DNA from: CAJINA01 sp964647585
GTDB lineage: Bacteria; Desulfobacterota; Desulfobacteria; Desulfobacterales; CAJINA01
Direction: 5' to 3'
Assembly: GCA_964647585.1 (NCBI GenBank)
Contig: CAZYGG010000024.1
Coordinates: 1-52,641, forward strand
Length of the DNA: 52,641 nt
The notes beneath the pieces were generated by a model, which did no database searches, was not told the DNA's origin, and was given only the letters and a program-made list of their open reading frames with translations. Numbering within the stretch: the stretch's first letter is position 1; each line of letters opens with the position of its first letter. Shown one piece after another: positions 8,641 through 17,949 of the stretch. A program made the position numbers and the translations under genes.

Positions 8641-9489
8641 ATGCTAAACAACAAGAAAATCGGTTTTATCGGCTCCGGCAACATGGGTGAAGCGATGATC
8701 GGCGGCTTGATCGACTCGGGCGCTTCCCAACCTGAAAACATTATCTGCTCGGATGTCCGGGAGGATCTTCTCCAGGAAATCGAGGCCAAATTCGGTGTAC
8801 GCACCAACACCAGCAACACCGCTGTGGCCACGGAAGCTGACATTGTCATCCTCGCCATCAAACCCCAGATTATGGTCCCGGTCCTGCAAGAGATCAAAGA
8901 GTGCCTCGACATGTCCAAACTCGTGATTTCAATTGCCGCCGGGGTTCCCCTGGTAGCCATTGAAGGCTGCCTCAACAAGGATCTGCGCCTCATCCGCGTG
9001 ATGCCGAATGTGGCCGTCTCCGTCCGTGAAGGCGCTGCAGCCATCGCCGCTGGGGACCATACCCTCAAAGAGGATATCGACCTGGCCATGGCAATTTTCA
9101 ACTCCGTGGGGAAATGCGTTTTTCTTAAAGAAAACAACTTGATGGATGCAATTACCGGGTTGAGCGGAAGTGGCCCGGCCTATATCTTCATGATTGTGGA
9201 TGCCCTCGCGGATGCCGGTGTCAGAGTCGGCCTGCACCGCAAGGACGCCCTTTTGCTGGCCTCCCAGACCATATTGGGTGCCGCAAAAATGCTGCTTGAA
9301 ACCGGGGAACATCCCGGTCCCCTCAAGGATTCAGTCACCTCTCCGGGGGGTACGGCCATTGCCGGGCTGCACACCCTTGAAAAAGGCGGCCTGCGCACCA
9401 CCCTCATAAACGCGGTGGAAGCAGCGACCCAGCGATCCGTGGAACTGGGTGAAATAATGATGAAGCATTTTGAGGAAAACGGTAAATAG
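8641..9489 (+). CDS. proC: Pyrroline-5-carboxylate reductase
   Basis: Last step of proline synthesis: NAD(P)H-dependent reduction of pyrroline-5-carboxylate in the cytoplasm. The protein has 282 residues (family about 270). A Rossmann motif GFIGSGNMGEAMIGG lies at residues 8-22, and the C-terminal signature TSPGGTAIAGLHTLEKGG lies near residues 232-249. A GGGAGGA site lies just before the ATG. The next gene starts five bases after the stop, so proC is probably cotranscribed with the thiol-redox trio, although no functional link is evident. Confidence 0.95.
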   Translation: MLNNKKIGFIGSGNMGEAMIGGLIDSGASQPENIICSDVREDLLQEIEAKFGVRTNTSNTAVATEADIVILAIKPQIMVPVLQEIKECLDMSKLVISIAAGVPLVAIEGCLNKDLRLIRVMPNVAVSVREGAAAIAAGDHTLKEDIDLAMAIFNSVGKCVFLKENNLMDAITGLSGSGPAYIFMIVDALADAGVRVGLHRKDALLLASQTILGAAKMLLETGEHPGPLKDSVTSPGGTAIAGLHTLEKGGLRTTLINAVEAATQRSVELGEIMMKHFEENGK

Positions 9490-9494
9490 ACCCG

Positions 9495-9980
9495 ATGAAA
9501 GCATCCGCATTTACCCTCCCGCACATTGCCGGCCTGCTGGTGAGGACCGGTCTGGGTATTGTGTTTATATGGGCCAGCTGGGATAAAATCGGGCACCCGG
9601 GTGAATTCGCTTCCATTATAGACAATTACCGTATACTCCCGACGGCCGCCGTGAACCTGACGGCCCTGGTGCTGCCCTGGATCGAATTCATCTGCGGCCT
9701 TTTACTGCTCAGTGGACGTTTGGTCCCCGGAGCGACCCTCACCATTGACCTGCTATTGCTCATCTTCATCCTTGCGACCGGCTTTAACCTGTACCGGGGG
9801 CTGGATATAAACTGCGGCTGTTTCTCGGTGTCACCCGATGCCGAGAACGAAAACGCCTGGAACCTTGTCAGAAACAGCCTGCTGCTGGCCGCCGGCCTCT
9901 GGCTGCTGATCTACACCGCGGGTAAATCGGACCGAAAACGCCCGGAACCTTCGAGCGGGGTAATGAACAATGCTGGTTGA
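9495..9980 (+). CDS. MauE/DoxX-family membrane protein
   Basis: Integral membrane protein of 161 residues with about four transmembrane helices. It carries the DoxX/MauE pattern GLGIVFIWASWDKIGHPGEF near the start and INCGCFSV in the third loop. MauE-like proteins act with thiol-disulfide proteins in the periplasm, and the CGC pair may be redox active. Its last four codons overlap the start of the CcdA gene, so the two are translationally coupled and likely work together. Confidence 0.8.
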   Translation: MKASAFTLPHIAGLLVRTGLGIVFIWASWDKIGHPGEFASIIDNYRILPTAAVNLTALVLPWIEFICGLLLLSGRLVPGATLTIDLLLLIFILATGFNLYRGLDINCGCFSVSPDAENENAWNLVRNSLLLAAGLWLLIYTAGKSDRKRPEPSSGVMNNAG

Positions 9981-10674
9981 AACAGTACCCTATCCGGCCG
10001 CCTTTCTTTTCGGGCTGCTCTCTTTTTTTTCACCGTGCATTCTGCCCGTACTGCCGGCCTATTTCAGTTTTATTTCCGGTTATTCCCTGGAAGAGCTCTC
10101 CGACGGCGGGGATGCCACAGTGAGAAGGCGGGTGATGCTTTCCACCGCTGCCTTTGTGCTGGGGTTTTCAACCGTCTTTATCGCCCTGGGCATGTCGGCG
10201 TCCCTGATCGGAAACCTGGCGCACAACTACCGCGACATCATCCGGATCACCGGCGGCATCCTGATCATTCTTTTCGGTATCCACATGAGCGGCATCTACA
10301 GCATTCCCCTGCTCAACTATGAGGGCCGTCTGCACCTGCAAAAGAAGCCTTTGCACGCCCTGGGGACCTTCCTGATCGGCATGGCCTTTGCGGCCGGCTG
10401 GAGCCCCTGCATGGGGCCGCAGCTCGGCTCAATCCTGATTATGGCCGGCAGCCGGGAAACCATCTGGCAGGGGACCATGCTGCTGGCCATCTATTCCGCG
10501 GGCCTGGCGATCCCGTTTTTAATTCTTTCTTTTTTCATCCACTCTCTTGTACAGTTCCTACAGAGAGCGAAGAAAGCGGTCCGGTATGTCAACATCACGG
10601 CCGGAATACTGCTCATCGTTATGGGCCTGTTACTGCTGACCAATAAACTAACCCTTCTAATGTTCACGGGGTAA
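9970..10674 (+). CDS. ccdA: CcdA/DsbD-type thiol-disulfide electron transporter
   Basis: Membrane protein of 234 residues with about six helices that moves reducing equivalents from cytoplasmic thioredoxin to periplasmic partners. The two functional cysteines lie in the conserved contexts FFSPCILPVLPAY (Cys23) and GWSPCMGPQLG (about Cys142). In this cytochrome-rich organism the likely client is cytochrome c maturation or disulfide repair (inference). It overlaps the MauE-like gene by 11 bp and is followed four bases later by a thioredoxin-fold gene. Confidence 0.9.
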   Translation: MLVETVPYPAAFLFGLLSFFSPCILPVLPAYFSFISGYSLEELSDGGDATVRRRVMLSTAAFVLGFSTVFIALGMSASLIGNLAHNYRDIIRITGGILIILFGIHMSGIYSIPLLNYEGRLHLQKKPLHALGTFLIGMAFAAGWSPCMGPQLGSILIMAGSRETIWQGTMLLAIYSAGLAIPFLILSFFIHSLVQFLQRAKKAVRYVNITAGILLIVMGLLLLTNKLTLLMFTG

Positions 10675-10678
10675 CGCA

Positions 10679-11092
10679 TTGATAAAGAAATTTTGCCTGT
10701 ATACGCTCCTCATCGCGGTCCTCTGTGCGCCCGCTGCCTTCGGCAGCGGCGGCGCGGAAAACATAAGGTGGGTGGCATTCAAACAGGGCGTGGCCCAGAG
10801 TAAACAGACCGGTAAGGCCATGGTCATCTATTTCTATTCCGAGTCCTGCCCCAGCTGCACGGAAATGAAAAAGACCACCTGGAAGGACAGCCGCATTATC
10901 GATGCTTTGAACAACCGGTATACGCCGATAAGGGTAGATGTAAACAAGGAGCAGCAGATCGCCGCCCTGTATAAAGTATATTATCTACCGACCACCTGGT
11001 TCGTCAAACCGGACGGCAAGCCCTTTGGAAGCCGATCGGGCTACATCCCCGCCGACCTGCTTTTAAAAATCTTTACATACCTGTCAAAATAG
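10679..11092 (+). CDS. Exported thioredoxin-like protein
   Basis: Protein of 137 residues with a cleavable signal (about residues 4-23, ending APAAFG). A thioredoxin-like domain follows, with the redox pair CPSC at 57-60 (YSESCPSCTEMKK) and the cis-Pro region YYLPTTWFV. This is the soluble DsbD-gamma/thioredoxin_7 type. The start is a TTG four bases after the ccdA stop, so translation depends on the upstream gene. It probably receives electrons from CcdA. It ends the operon. Confidence 0.82.
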   Translation: MIKKFCLYTLLIAVLCAPAAFGSGGAENIRWVAFKQGVAQSKQTGKAMVIYFYSESCPSCTEMKKTTWKDSRIIDALNNRYTPIRVDVNKEQQIAALYKVYYLPTTWFVKPDGKPFGSRSGYIPADLLLKIFTYLSK

Positions 11093-11171
11093 TTGAATTG
11101 ATAAGAACAAAGATAAATAAGGGGTCCAATCTCTGAGGCCTGATCCCTATCCCTGGTTTACAGCCCCAATC

Positions 11172-11540
11172 TTAATCAATAACTTTCTTCTGAATATTAT
11201 ATAGGTACTCATCCAGTTCCTTTATACTAGAAAAAACTTTTATCATTGGCAGGGCATTGATAATATCAAAGACCTTTTCAATTTTGGGTTTCATATTTAC
11301 AATTAACAGGTCACCATTGTTCTTTTCCAGGGCAATTTGAGTTTTTAGAACAACTCGGATACCGGCACTGCTGATATACTCGAGTTTCTCCATGTCAAAC
11401 GTTATGGTATCTGTGGCCTCGTTTAGAATTTTCTCAATTTTGTCTTCAAGCAACGAGTGTGTGTAACTGTCCAGTGAACCTTCAAGGGATACAGTAAAAC
11501 CATTAGGCGCCTTTTCTTGGATTGAGACATGAAGATCCAT
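11172..11540 (-). CDS. STAS-domain anti-anti-sigma-like protein
   Basis: Single STAS domain of 122 residues. The conserved phosphorylation loop is MEKLEYISSAGIRVV, with the serine in SSAG as the expected target. Proteins of this kind bind and release an RsbW-like kinase according to their phosphorylation state. It lies 104 bp downstream of a PP2C phosphatase gene that could dephosphorylate it. A second STAS gene and an RsbW-like kinase are encoded at 17.5-18.3 kb. A GGAGGGCGG ribosome site precedes the ATG. Confidence 0.88.
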   Translation of the reverse strand: MDLHVSIQEKAPNGFTVSLEGSLDSYTHSLLEDKIEKILNEATDTITFDMEKLEYISSAGIRVVLKTQIALEKNNGDLLIVNMKPKIEKVFDIINALPMIKVFSSIKELDEYLYNIQKKVID

Positions 11541-11644
11541 TTCCGCCCTCCATTAAATTAAAATTTACGTAAATAAACCAGGTTTTGTCTAATATATTAA
11601 TTTAAATTTACCTGTTGCGTTTATCGGGGGGTCCTCTTTTGGAC

Positions 11645-13606
11645 CTATTTAGCTTCAACTACCAATAGTGTCAGGTCGTCAAACGGCGCTTTACCCTGGG
11701 TCCAAGTATTCGTTGTCTTCACAATTTGACGCACCAGTTGTGAGGCCGGCAGGCTTCCAAAACTATTCAAACATTCCATAAAACGTGTATTGCCGAACTG
11801 GTCGCCATTGATATTCGTCGCCTCAGGCACGCCATCGCTGTAAAGTATTAATTTGTCGCCAGTTTGTAACTTAAATGTGTATTCTTCAAGATCAAATCCA
11901 TCCATCATGCCTAAAAAACGTCCCACACTTTCTATTTTATCAACAGGTTGTCCCGGTCGAAAGAGGAGTGGAAGTTCATGTCCGGCCCGCACATAGGTCA
12001 ATCGGCCGGTGGGGCTGTGCAAAACCCCATAAAAAGCCGTAACAAAAATATCCCTCGAGGAGACAGACTCCATTATGTGTCGGTGTACGGCCTTGGTAAC
12101 TTTCGCAGGGGAAAGGGAGTTAAAAATCTCGCAATGAAAAAGAGTGCGGGTTACCGCCATAAACATCGCTGCATGGATACCTTTGTCCGCAACGTCCCCA
12201 ATCAATATTCCAAAATTTTCATCGTCGATTTCTATCACATCATAGAAATCCCCCCCAACCTGACGCGCCGGTTCTAAGTAAGCATCTATATTGAAACTGG
12301 GCGTGTGCGGAATAGCTTTCGGCAGCAGACTCCGTTGCACCTCGGCCGCCAGCATAATTTCATGATCAATAATTTTCTTGGCAATGAGCTCTTTCTGGGC
12401 CGCCTGAAGCGCATCGTAAAGTTTGGCGTACTTCAAGGCCATATCGACTGATATGCTAATGATAAATAAGGTAAAACCTTCTGCTACCAATCTTTTGGTC
12501 TGCACTATATTGAGGTAACCAAGCAGATCGTTGGCCAAAGCCAATATACATAAAGCACTTCCAATCCCAACAATATTAGCGCCCATTTTTTTCATTCGGA
12601 AAGATTTATACACTAAATACATAATCCATATCATGGTGACCATATCCATGACGATCGCTGCGGTAAGCGTATAATTTCCGTAAACCTTTAAGATTGACAG
12701 GTGTAAAGGCGTCAACAATAGTATGGCAAAAAGAATTATGAAAATGGCAATGGTAACTTTGAAAACCAGGTCGGGCTCATAATCGAAATAGCTATAGACA
12801 AATAGAATTGCGAAAACAGCCAGAATATTCAATCCTGAATGAAAGACAAAATGGTTCACCCAAAAATTGTTAATAAGGAGATAAACCAGGCCGGTGGACC
12901 CAAATAAGGTTATCCCCGCAACCGTTGAAAGAAGTGCAAAATAGAAGTAAATACCGTCCTTCAATCGCAGCAGAAAGAGAACCAAATGATACATCCCCAG
13001 AAAAACCAGCACAAAGGCTATGGCAGCATTCCACATGATATATCGCTGAAACTGATATTTCAGCGTTTCTGACGAACCAATTGAAAAGCTAGTGGTTATA
13101 AATCCACCCCATCCGACGTCATCGCTTACCCGGATAGCAATTATATTATCGTTACCGTAGTTGATGATATCGTCCGGTATGGCATACACGCCCGGCACAC
13201 AGCTTTTCTTTTTGATTGACCCGTTAGGTGAAATCTCGCCCGCGCGACCAACTTTTACACCGTTGAAGTAGAACTCATGTGCATCCGCTATGGTCGGTAC
13301 TCGAATCGAAACCGGCGTTTTTGCAAACTCACTCTCTATGACAACATGCCGTCTATACCAGGCTGTTTTAACATTCTTCATACCGAGTATATGCCACTGC
13401 CCCGGTACATCAATGTCATCCCAATCAGTATCGTTATAATCCAAAGACGCATAGATCGGCCTGTCAATCCGACTAAATTTCCACTTACCGGTAAGTGAAT
13501 ATATTTCTTCACCCTCTTTCATATGCAACTTGTCGGGAGACTGGGCGAAAGCCTGTGAAGCCACCAGAGTCAGTAGAATCATTTGTGAAAAAACTTTACG
13601 CCACAT
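11645..13606 (-). CDS. 7TM-receptor PP2C (SpoIIE-type) serine phosphatase
   Basis: Receptor phosphatase of 653 residues. A signal peptide (residues 1-21) leads into an extracytoplasmic beta-sandwich (about 30-180; WYRRHV, FYFNGVKVGRAG). Seven transmembrane helices of the 7TMR-DISM type follow (about 190-395), then a short coiled coil and a PP2C/SpoIIE domain (about 415-650). Phosphatase motifs include QVGGDFYDVI, LIGDVADKGIHAAMFMA and a terminal DDLTLLVVE. It would sense a periplasmic ligand and dephosphorylate a STAS protein, most simply the product of the next gene. The ligand is unknown. It starts 11 bp after the TPR gene, in the same operon. Confidence 0.9.
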   Translation of the reverse strand: MWRKVFSQMILLTLVASQAFAQSPDKLHMKEGEEIYSLTGKWKFSRIDRPIYASLDYNDTDWDDIDVPGQWHILGMKNVKTAWYRRHVVIESEFAKTPVSIRVPTIADAHEFYFNGVKVGRAGEISPNGSIKKKSCVPGVYAIPDDIINYGNDNIIAIRVSDDVGWGGFITTSFSIGSSETLKYQFQRYIMWNAAIAFVLVFLGMYHLVLFLLRLKDGIYFYFALLSTVAGITLFGSTGLVYLLINNFWVNHFVFHSGLNILAVFAILFVYSYFDYEPDLVFKVTIAIFIILFAILLLTPLHLSILKVYGNYTLTAAIVMDMVTMIWIMYLVYKSFRMKKMGANIVGIGSALCILALANDLLGYLNIVQTKRLVAEGFTLFIISISVDMALKYAKLYDALQAAQKELIAKKIIDHEIMLAAEVQRSLLPKAIPHTPSFNIDAYLEPARQVGGDFYDVIEIDDENFGILIGDVADKGIHAAMFMAVTRTLFHCEIFNSLSPAKVTKAVHRHIMESVSSRDIFVTAFYGVLHSPTGRLTYVRAGHELPLLFRPGQPVDKIESVGRFLGMMDGFDLEEYTFKLQTGDKLILYSDGVPEATNINGDQFGNTRFMECLNSFGSLPASQLVRQIVKTTNTWTQGKAPFDDLTLLVVEAK

Positions 13607-13617
13607 AGAAGCCCTCT

Positions 13618-14517
13618 TTACTCATGATGATCGATTTCCTGCAAAATCCGGCGCGCCTCCGGCCAATTGTACAATTCCGCGTCCCATACATAGGTGGGTT
13701 CATCGATGCTAAGGCATTTAACCGCTTGATTGCGGGCATGGGTATAATTTTTCTGCTGTAGAAATACCTGGGCCAGGGTAACGCGCGCGAGGGTTAGGTT
13801 CGGATCTTTTTCTACGGCCTCTCGCGCAAACCGCTCCCCTTTCTCAATATCTCTTAGCGGCCATGGCGTCTGCGTGTAAATTGCCGCCAGAATGGCTCTG
13901 GCCAGGGTTGCAAAGCGGTGGTCCGGTTCAAGCTCAATGGTTAGTTTCAATTCAGTTTTCGCTTGATGCAGCATGGGCAGGGATCTGATGCCATTTAAAA
14001 TTTCAGCAATCCTGGCCGAACAGCAGCCTACCCAAAAACGCGCCCCAATCGACTTGGGATAAAGGTCTCTGGCCGCCTGTGCATAGCCAAGGGCTTTTTC
14101 GTATATCACAAGGCTTTGCTCATCGTTCCCCAAAATCTCGGCTTTCTTAAAGGTAACCTCTGATAGCTTCCAGTGAATATCTCTATCGTGCGGCGCCATT
14201 TTTAATACTTCTTCGTAAAGCACGATGGCTTTATCAATAACGGTTCTATCAATGTGAATCCGGCTTAGCATCTGCCAGCTTCGGTCGTAAATTGCATGGA
14301 TATCATGTTTCGATAATTCAGACATCCCGACGCTTTCACCAGAACCAAAGACAATAATTATACAGATGGAAAAAATAAGAGCCTTAACTATGCTCGCGGC
14401 TTTATGATTATGAGAGCAGAACATAGGGATACGGAGCACTCCTGATTCGATTTTCATTGGCGTTATCGATTTAAGCTGTTCAATGCCCGGATACAGACAA
14501 ATGTCATCGTCATCCAT
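13618..14517 (-). CDS. TPR-repeat protein, exported or membrane anchored
   Basis: Protein of up to 299 residues with a hydrophobic segment at about 42-62 (IVKALIFSICIIIVFGSG) and several tetratricopeptide-like repeats after it. Examples are AIVLYEEVLKMAPHDRDIHW, ALGYAQAARDLYPKS and GERFAREAVEKDPNLTLARV. The middle part (ARFWVGCCSARIAEI) recalls TatT-like TPR proteins of TRAP transporters, but no TRAP gene is near. The start is uncertain: a second ATG 20 codons in gives a more normal signal peptide. It lies between a membrane protein and the receptor phosphatase, so it may present ligand to, or modulate, that receptor (inference). Confidence 0.75.
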   Translation of the reverse strand: MDDDDICLYPGIEQLKSITPMKIESGVLRIPMFCSHNHKAASIVKALIFSICIIIVFGSGESVGMSELSKHDIHAIYDRSWQMLSRIHIDRTVIDKAIVLYEEVLKMAPHDRDIHWKLSEVTFKKAEILGNDEQSLVIYEKALGYAQAARDLYPKSIGARFWVGCCSARIAEILNGIRSLPMLHQAKTELKLTIELEPDHRFATLARAILAAIYTQTPWPLRDIEKGERFAREAVEKDPNLTLARVTLAQVFLQQKNYTHARNQAVKCLSIDEPTYVWDAELYNWPEARRILQEIDHHE

Positions 14518-14544
14518 CCCCGGCGGCTTTGTATCACCTATGAC

Positions 14545-15090
14545 TCAAATGTGTGCATTGCTCAGCTTTTGATTGATTTGAATGACGCCCAAATAATATA
14601 CGACCGGTGCGATCATCCAGATCACCTGTATCAACAGGGTATAGCCCTGGTCTCCAACGGTTAACCAGACCGGGTTCCAACTAAGCACCTTGTATTCCCA
14701 GATTACACCATTGCCCAGCAGTTCAACCACTATTCCCTGCCCCAAACCCCACAACCACATGATGGTGAGCTCAATCCAGCGAAACCGGGTGCAACAATCC
14801 GGAGTTTTGAGAATTAGCAGGCAAAGCCAATAGCCGATAATAAACAGCCCGGCATCCCAGAACGTGTGCGAGAGGTGGAGGGTAATAATCGGCATCGGCC
14901 AGTCGACCATAACGGTATGTAACGTGTCACCGAGAAGGTAGAAGGCAAACTCCCAGGTAGAGCCGACCGCAAAGCCCCAGGCCATTAGATAGAGATGTCT
15001 GTTGTGAATTCGTCTGGTTAAATATAGCGAAGCGGTTACTACCGGAATTGCCAAACCAATTGCGATGTCAGCATATACCTGCCAGATCAT
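14545..15090 (-). CDS. Membrane protein of unknown function
   Basis: Protein of 181 residues with about five or six hydrophobic segments and many Trp residues (SWNPVWLTVGDQGYTLL). No family was recognised. It is the first gene of a four-gene operon that continues with the TPR protein (27 bp later), the receptor phosphatase and the STAS protein. Its size and helix pattern are similar to those of the membrane protein at 18647-19273, which flanks the other signalling cluster. I see only a loose resemblance between the two, not a clear match. Confidence 0.65.
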   Translation of the reverse strand: MIWQVYADIAIGLAIPVVTASLYLTRRIHNRHLYLMAWGFAVGSTWEFAFYLLGDTLHTVMVDWPMPIITLHLSHTFWDAGLFIIGYWLCLLILKTPDCCTRFRWIELTIMWLWGLGQGIVVELLGNGVIWEYKVLSWNPVWLTVGDQGYTLLIQVIWMIAPVVYYLGVIQINQKLSNAHI

Positions 15091-16092
15091 TTGTAGTCGT
15101 CCTGTACTAGTTTAGATCGCATAATTTCAAGAAAATATGTCCGCCGCCATGACGTGGTTTTATCTTCACACCTCCCGGCCCGGAATATGGAGAGATTTCC
15201 TTTTTAACAGCCTTGAAATTATAGGCTGGTTTGAGGCATATCTATGAACCCGACAAGCCTCGCAATTACATGCGTATTAAAACCATAAAGGAATAGTTTC
15301 TTATTTTTGGCTACGTTTGATCAAATCTTTAGATCTGTGGCGAGGCACTTGCGCTAAGAGAGAAATCATTTACACCGATTACGGTTAATGCTCTGTCATT
15401 CTCCCGCATTCAGAGGGTATAGCGGGCCAAAGTATCACCTCGGATGGTACCGGAAGGTAGCAAGCGATATTGCGAAACGGGATCTTCTATTTGGGCTGGG
15501 TCAAGCATGCCACCCTTCCCCGGGGGCTTTCTATTCTGATTTTCTACCTGAATTCGGGAAGATCGCCGTGCTAAAACTGCACCAAGGGTATATACACAAA
15601 ACCTTAAAAAAGTCAAATGGTTGCGGTTATTGATGGGGCAGCCTAAAGGGTGAGGGGCGTTCCGGGCGATAGTTCGTGATGGCGCCACCGGACCCGGATT
15701 TCAGGTGGTTCGCCATATCCAATATTTTGGATATAATTTTAAATTTCGATTAGTTAACAAGTACATAGGCTCATTATGGGTGGGTCGGGCGATTACCGCT
15801 TCTGATAGACTGCCGGTCTTGCATCAAGATCCGCGTAAGAGGTCAAATAGTCATTCAGGTTGAGTTGAAAGTAATGACGCACCTGCTGGTATTTGATGCC
15901 AGCAGACGGAACAGGAAAATCGGGAACTTGAATTCGCCGTGCATACATGTTTTAAATGGGGGGGCAAGGTGTGACGCTTCAACAGTTGGGAAGATAGGCA
16001 TTTTGAGGTAAAACTGGCTATGTGTGCCGCACATATGTGTCAAAATCGGTAATAACAAAGGTTGTCTGGGAAACAATTGATCTGAGGATGAA
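15091..16092. other. About 1 kb between two divergent signalling operons, mostly without genes
   Basis: No convincing long gene is seen; the open frames here have no family features or ribosome sites. It must hold the promoters of both the - strand receptor-phosphatase operon and the + strand cyclase operon. Visible structures are a palindrome TATCCAA-tatt-TTGGATA (about 15716-15732) in an AT-rich stretch, a GC-rich imperfect hairpin at about 15673-15710, and a possible 51-codon frame at 15793-15948. Part of it may be decayed coding sequence. Confidence 0.6.
15793..15948 (-). CDS. Possible small protein or remnant of a decayed gene
   Basis: An open frame of 51 codons with protein-like composition, beginning MYARRIQVPDFPVPSAG and ending DLDARPAVYQKR. 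An in-frame TAA lies two codons before its ATG and there is no clear ribosome site. It reads more like the C-terminal end of a lost gene than a live small gene. No family was recognised. Confidence 0.3.
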   Translation of the reverse strand: MYARRIQVPDFPVPSAGIKYQQVRHYFQLNLNDYLTSYADLDARPAVYQKR

Positions 16093-17343
16093 ATGGGACA
16101 GTTCAAAAGAGATTTAGAAAAGAAGGATATTGAACTGGATAAAAGAGTCTATCATTTGAAGACGCTGAACGATGTAAGTAAAGATATTTTTAGCAGCGTT
16201 GACTCCAAGGCCATCATAAGAAACTTTTTACTTATGAGTATGGGAAACTTCGGCGTGTTGCAGGGTTTCATCATAACGACTATCACCGCAGATCATAAAA
16301 TAGAACATTTCAATGAGGTCGGTTTCAAACCGGAAGACCTCCCGGTGCTGAAAAGCAACGCCATAAAGCAACTGCGCCTGTATCGCAAACAGGAACCGGG
16401 AGCCGCCTTTATCAATCCAGAACGCCTATCACCCCATGGCGCCTGTGCTTTGCCTTTCCAGGCCAGTGATGACTGTTTTGGTTTGGTGGTGCTGGGATCG
16501 AAATTAATCGGTGAGCCATACAGCGATGATGATAAAGAGCTCATGGGGACGCTTCTGAACAGCTTGGTGGTCGCTTTGAAGAATGCCCGGTCTTTTGAAA
16601 AAATCAAACGGCTCAACCTGGATCTTCAGAACAAAAATGTCGAGCTTGAAAAGATGTTGAAAAAACTGCAGGCAGCTTTGATGAAGGTCGAAATTTTGGA
16701 AAGCATTAAGTCCAGTCTGACAAAGTTTGTACCCGCCACGGTCAGTAAAATGGTGGAGCATTCACCAATGTCCGAATTTAAAGATGCTCAAGAGCAGGAT
16801 ATATCCGTCTTGTTTTTAGACATTGGCGGGTATACGAAAATTACAGACGAAATCGGGGCGACAAATGTCAATACGCTCATCGAGAAATACTTTTCAGTGT
16901 TCATGAATTCCATATACGCAAATAAGGGTGATATCGTTGAAACGGCCGGAGATGGATTGATGGTTTTATTTCTGTCCGATGATGAACAGAAGAATGCGTC
17001 TCAGGCGGTGCGAACAGCCATGACCATTCGGGAAGAAGCCCACCGGATCAACTCGGCGGAGAAAGGTAACTCCAAGCCCCTGTCGGTGAATATGGGTATC
17101 TGCTCTGGGATCGCCTTTGTTGGCGCTTCCAAATTTGAGAGCCTGACAGGTTCGCGATGGGTATATACAACCCACGGTACGGTCGTGAATATCGCCGCCA
17201 GGCTATGCAGCAAAGCCAAAGGCGGCGAGGTCCTGGTATCCAAGTCAACTGTTCAAAGAGTGAAAGCGTTCATTACCGTCACGTTCCTTGGAGCGTTTCC
17301 ACTTAAAAACCTGGCAGAGGATGTGGACATATATGCGTTATAG
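16093..17343 (+). CDS. GAF-domain class III adenylate/guanylate cyclase
   Basis: Signalling enzyme of 416 residues with a short N-terminal helix, a GAF domain (about 25-165), a coiled coil (about 168-205) and a class III nucleotide cyclase domain (about 225-416). The metal-binding aspartates are present in VLFLDIGGYT (Asp243) and ETAGDGLMV (Asp287). The transition-state Asn and Arg are in VVNIAAR. It should make cAMP or cGMP in response to a small molecule bound by GAF; the substrate cannot be fixed by eye. GAGGAT precedes the ATG. It is followed by an RsbW-like kinase and a STAS gene on the same strand. Confidence 0.9.
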   Translation: MGQFKRDLEKKDIELDKRVYHLKTLNDVSKDIFSSVDSKAIIRNFLLMSMGNFGVLQGFIITTITADHKIEHFNEVGFKPEDLPVLKSNAIKQLRLYRKQEPGAAFINPERLSPHGACALPFQASDDCFGLVVLGSKLIGEPYSDDDKELMGTLLNSLVVALKNARSFEKIKRLNLDLQNKNVELEKMLKKLQAALMKVEILESIKSSLTKFVPATVSKMVEHSPMSEFKDAQEQDISVLFLDIGGYTKITDEIGATNVNTLIEKYFSVFMNSIYANKGDIVETAGDGLMVLFLSDDEQKNASQAVRTAMTIREEAHRINSAEKGNSKPLSVNMGICSGIAFVGASKFESLTGSRWVYTTHGTVVNIAARLCSKAKGGEVLVSKSTVQRVKAFITVTFLGAFPLKNLAEDVDIYAL

Positions 17344-17358
17344 TTGAAGTATTAAAAA

Positions 17359-17390
17359 GGCGGCTTCAGGTAATTTCGCCGCCGCATTTT
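17359..17390 (+). terminator. Possible terminator after the cyclase gene
   Basis: Stem GGCGGC (17359-17364) and GCCGCC (17378-17383) with a 13-base loop, followed by GCATTTT. The T run is weak, so this may be an attenuator within the operon instead of a full stop. Confidence 0.4.
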
Positions 17391-17484
17391 CATGTTGACT
17401 TCCCAAACAGTCTGTCTTAAAGCGAAGGTGTCAGCCAGAAAGCAATGATTAATCAAGGCGTTAACCTATCGGGTAATTATCAGG

Positions 17485-17949
17485 ATGGCGGAAAATCAAT
17501 ACCATGATATCGTACAGATCACCTTGCGCAACAGGATCGGGTATGAGAAAATCGCCATGGCATGTTCAGAGTCGTTTGCGGAAATGTTCGGGTTCCCCAA
17601 AGACCGGATCGAGGACTTGAAGACCATCGTAGGCGAGGCATTCACCAATGCCATGCGACACGGCAACAAGGGGCGTTCGAACGCTAAAGTCCTTGTGTCG
17701 ATGAGTTGTAATAATGAAACGATCCAGGTATCGGTGACTGACGAAGGAGCCGGCCTCAATAAGCAATCGCCGCATCCCGACGTAGCCCGAATAATTGAAA
17801 ACAATGAAAAGATGGTGGGGGGGCTTGGCTTGTTCTTGATCAAACAGCTTGCGGATAAGGTTGAATTTAAAAAGGGATCAGATAACAGCCATATGATCCA
17901 TATGGCTCTCAAGATGAAAGCGCAGGCGAAACATGCCGAATCAAAATGA
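17485..17949 (+). CDS. RsbW-like serine kinase (anti-sigma type HATPase)
   Basis: GHKL-fold kinase of 154 residues. The N box EAFTNAMRHG lies near residues 53-62, the G1 box VTDEGAGL near 90 and the G2 box GGLGLFLIKQLAD near 113. Such proteins phosphorylate a STAS partner and otherwise hold a target, classically a sigma factor. The STAS gene that follows overlaps its end by 17 bp, so the two are coupled and probably interact. No sigma factor gene of the right kind is in the window, so the output is unknown. Confidence 0.88.
   Translation: MAENQYHDIVQITLRNRIGYEKIAMACSESFAEMFGFPKDRIEDLKTIVGEAFTNAMRHGNKGRSNAKVLVSMSCNNETIQVSVTDEGAGLNKQSPHPDVARIIENNEKMVGGLGLFLIKQLADKVEFKKGSDNSHMIHMALKMKAQAKHAESK

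Noticed and set aside
15388..15688. Short overlapping frames on both strands in the 1-kb intergenic region
   Set aside because: No ribosome sites, no recognisable domains and no agreement on a strand.
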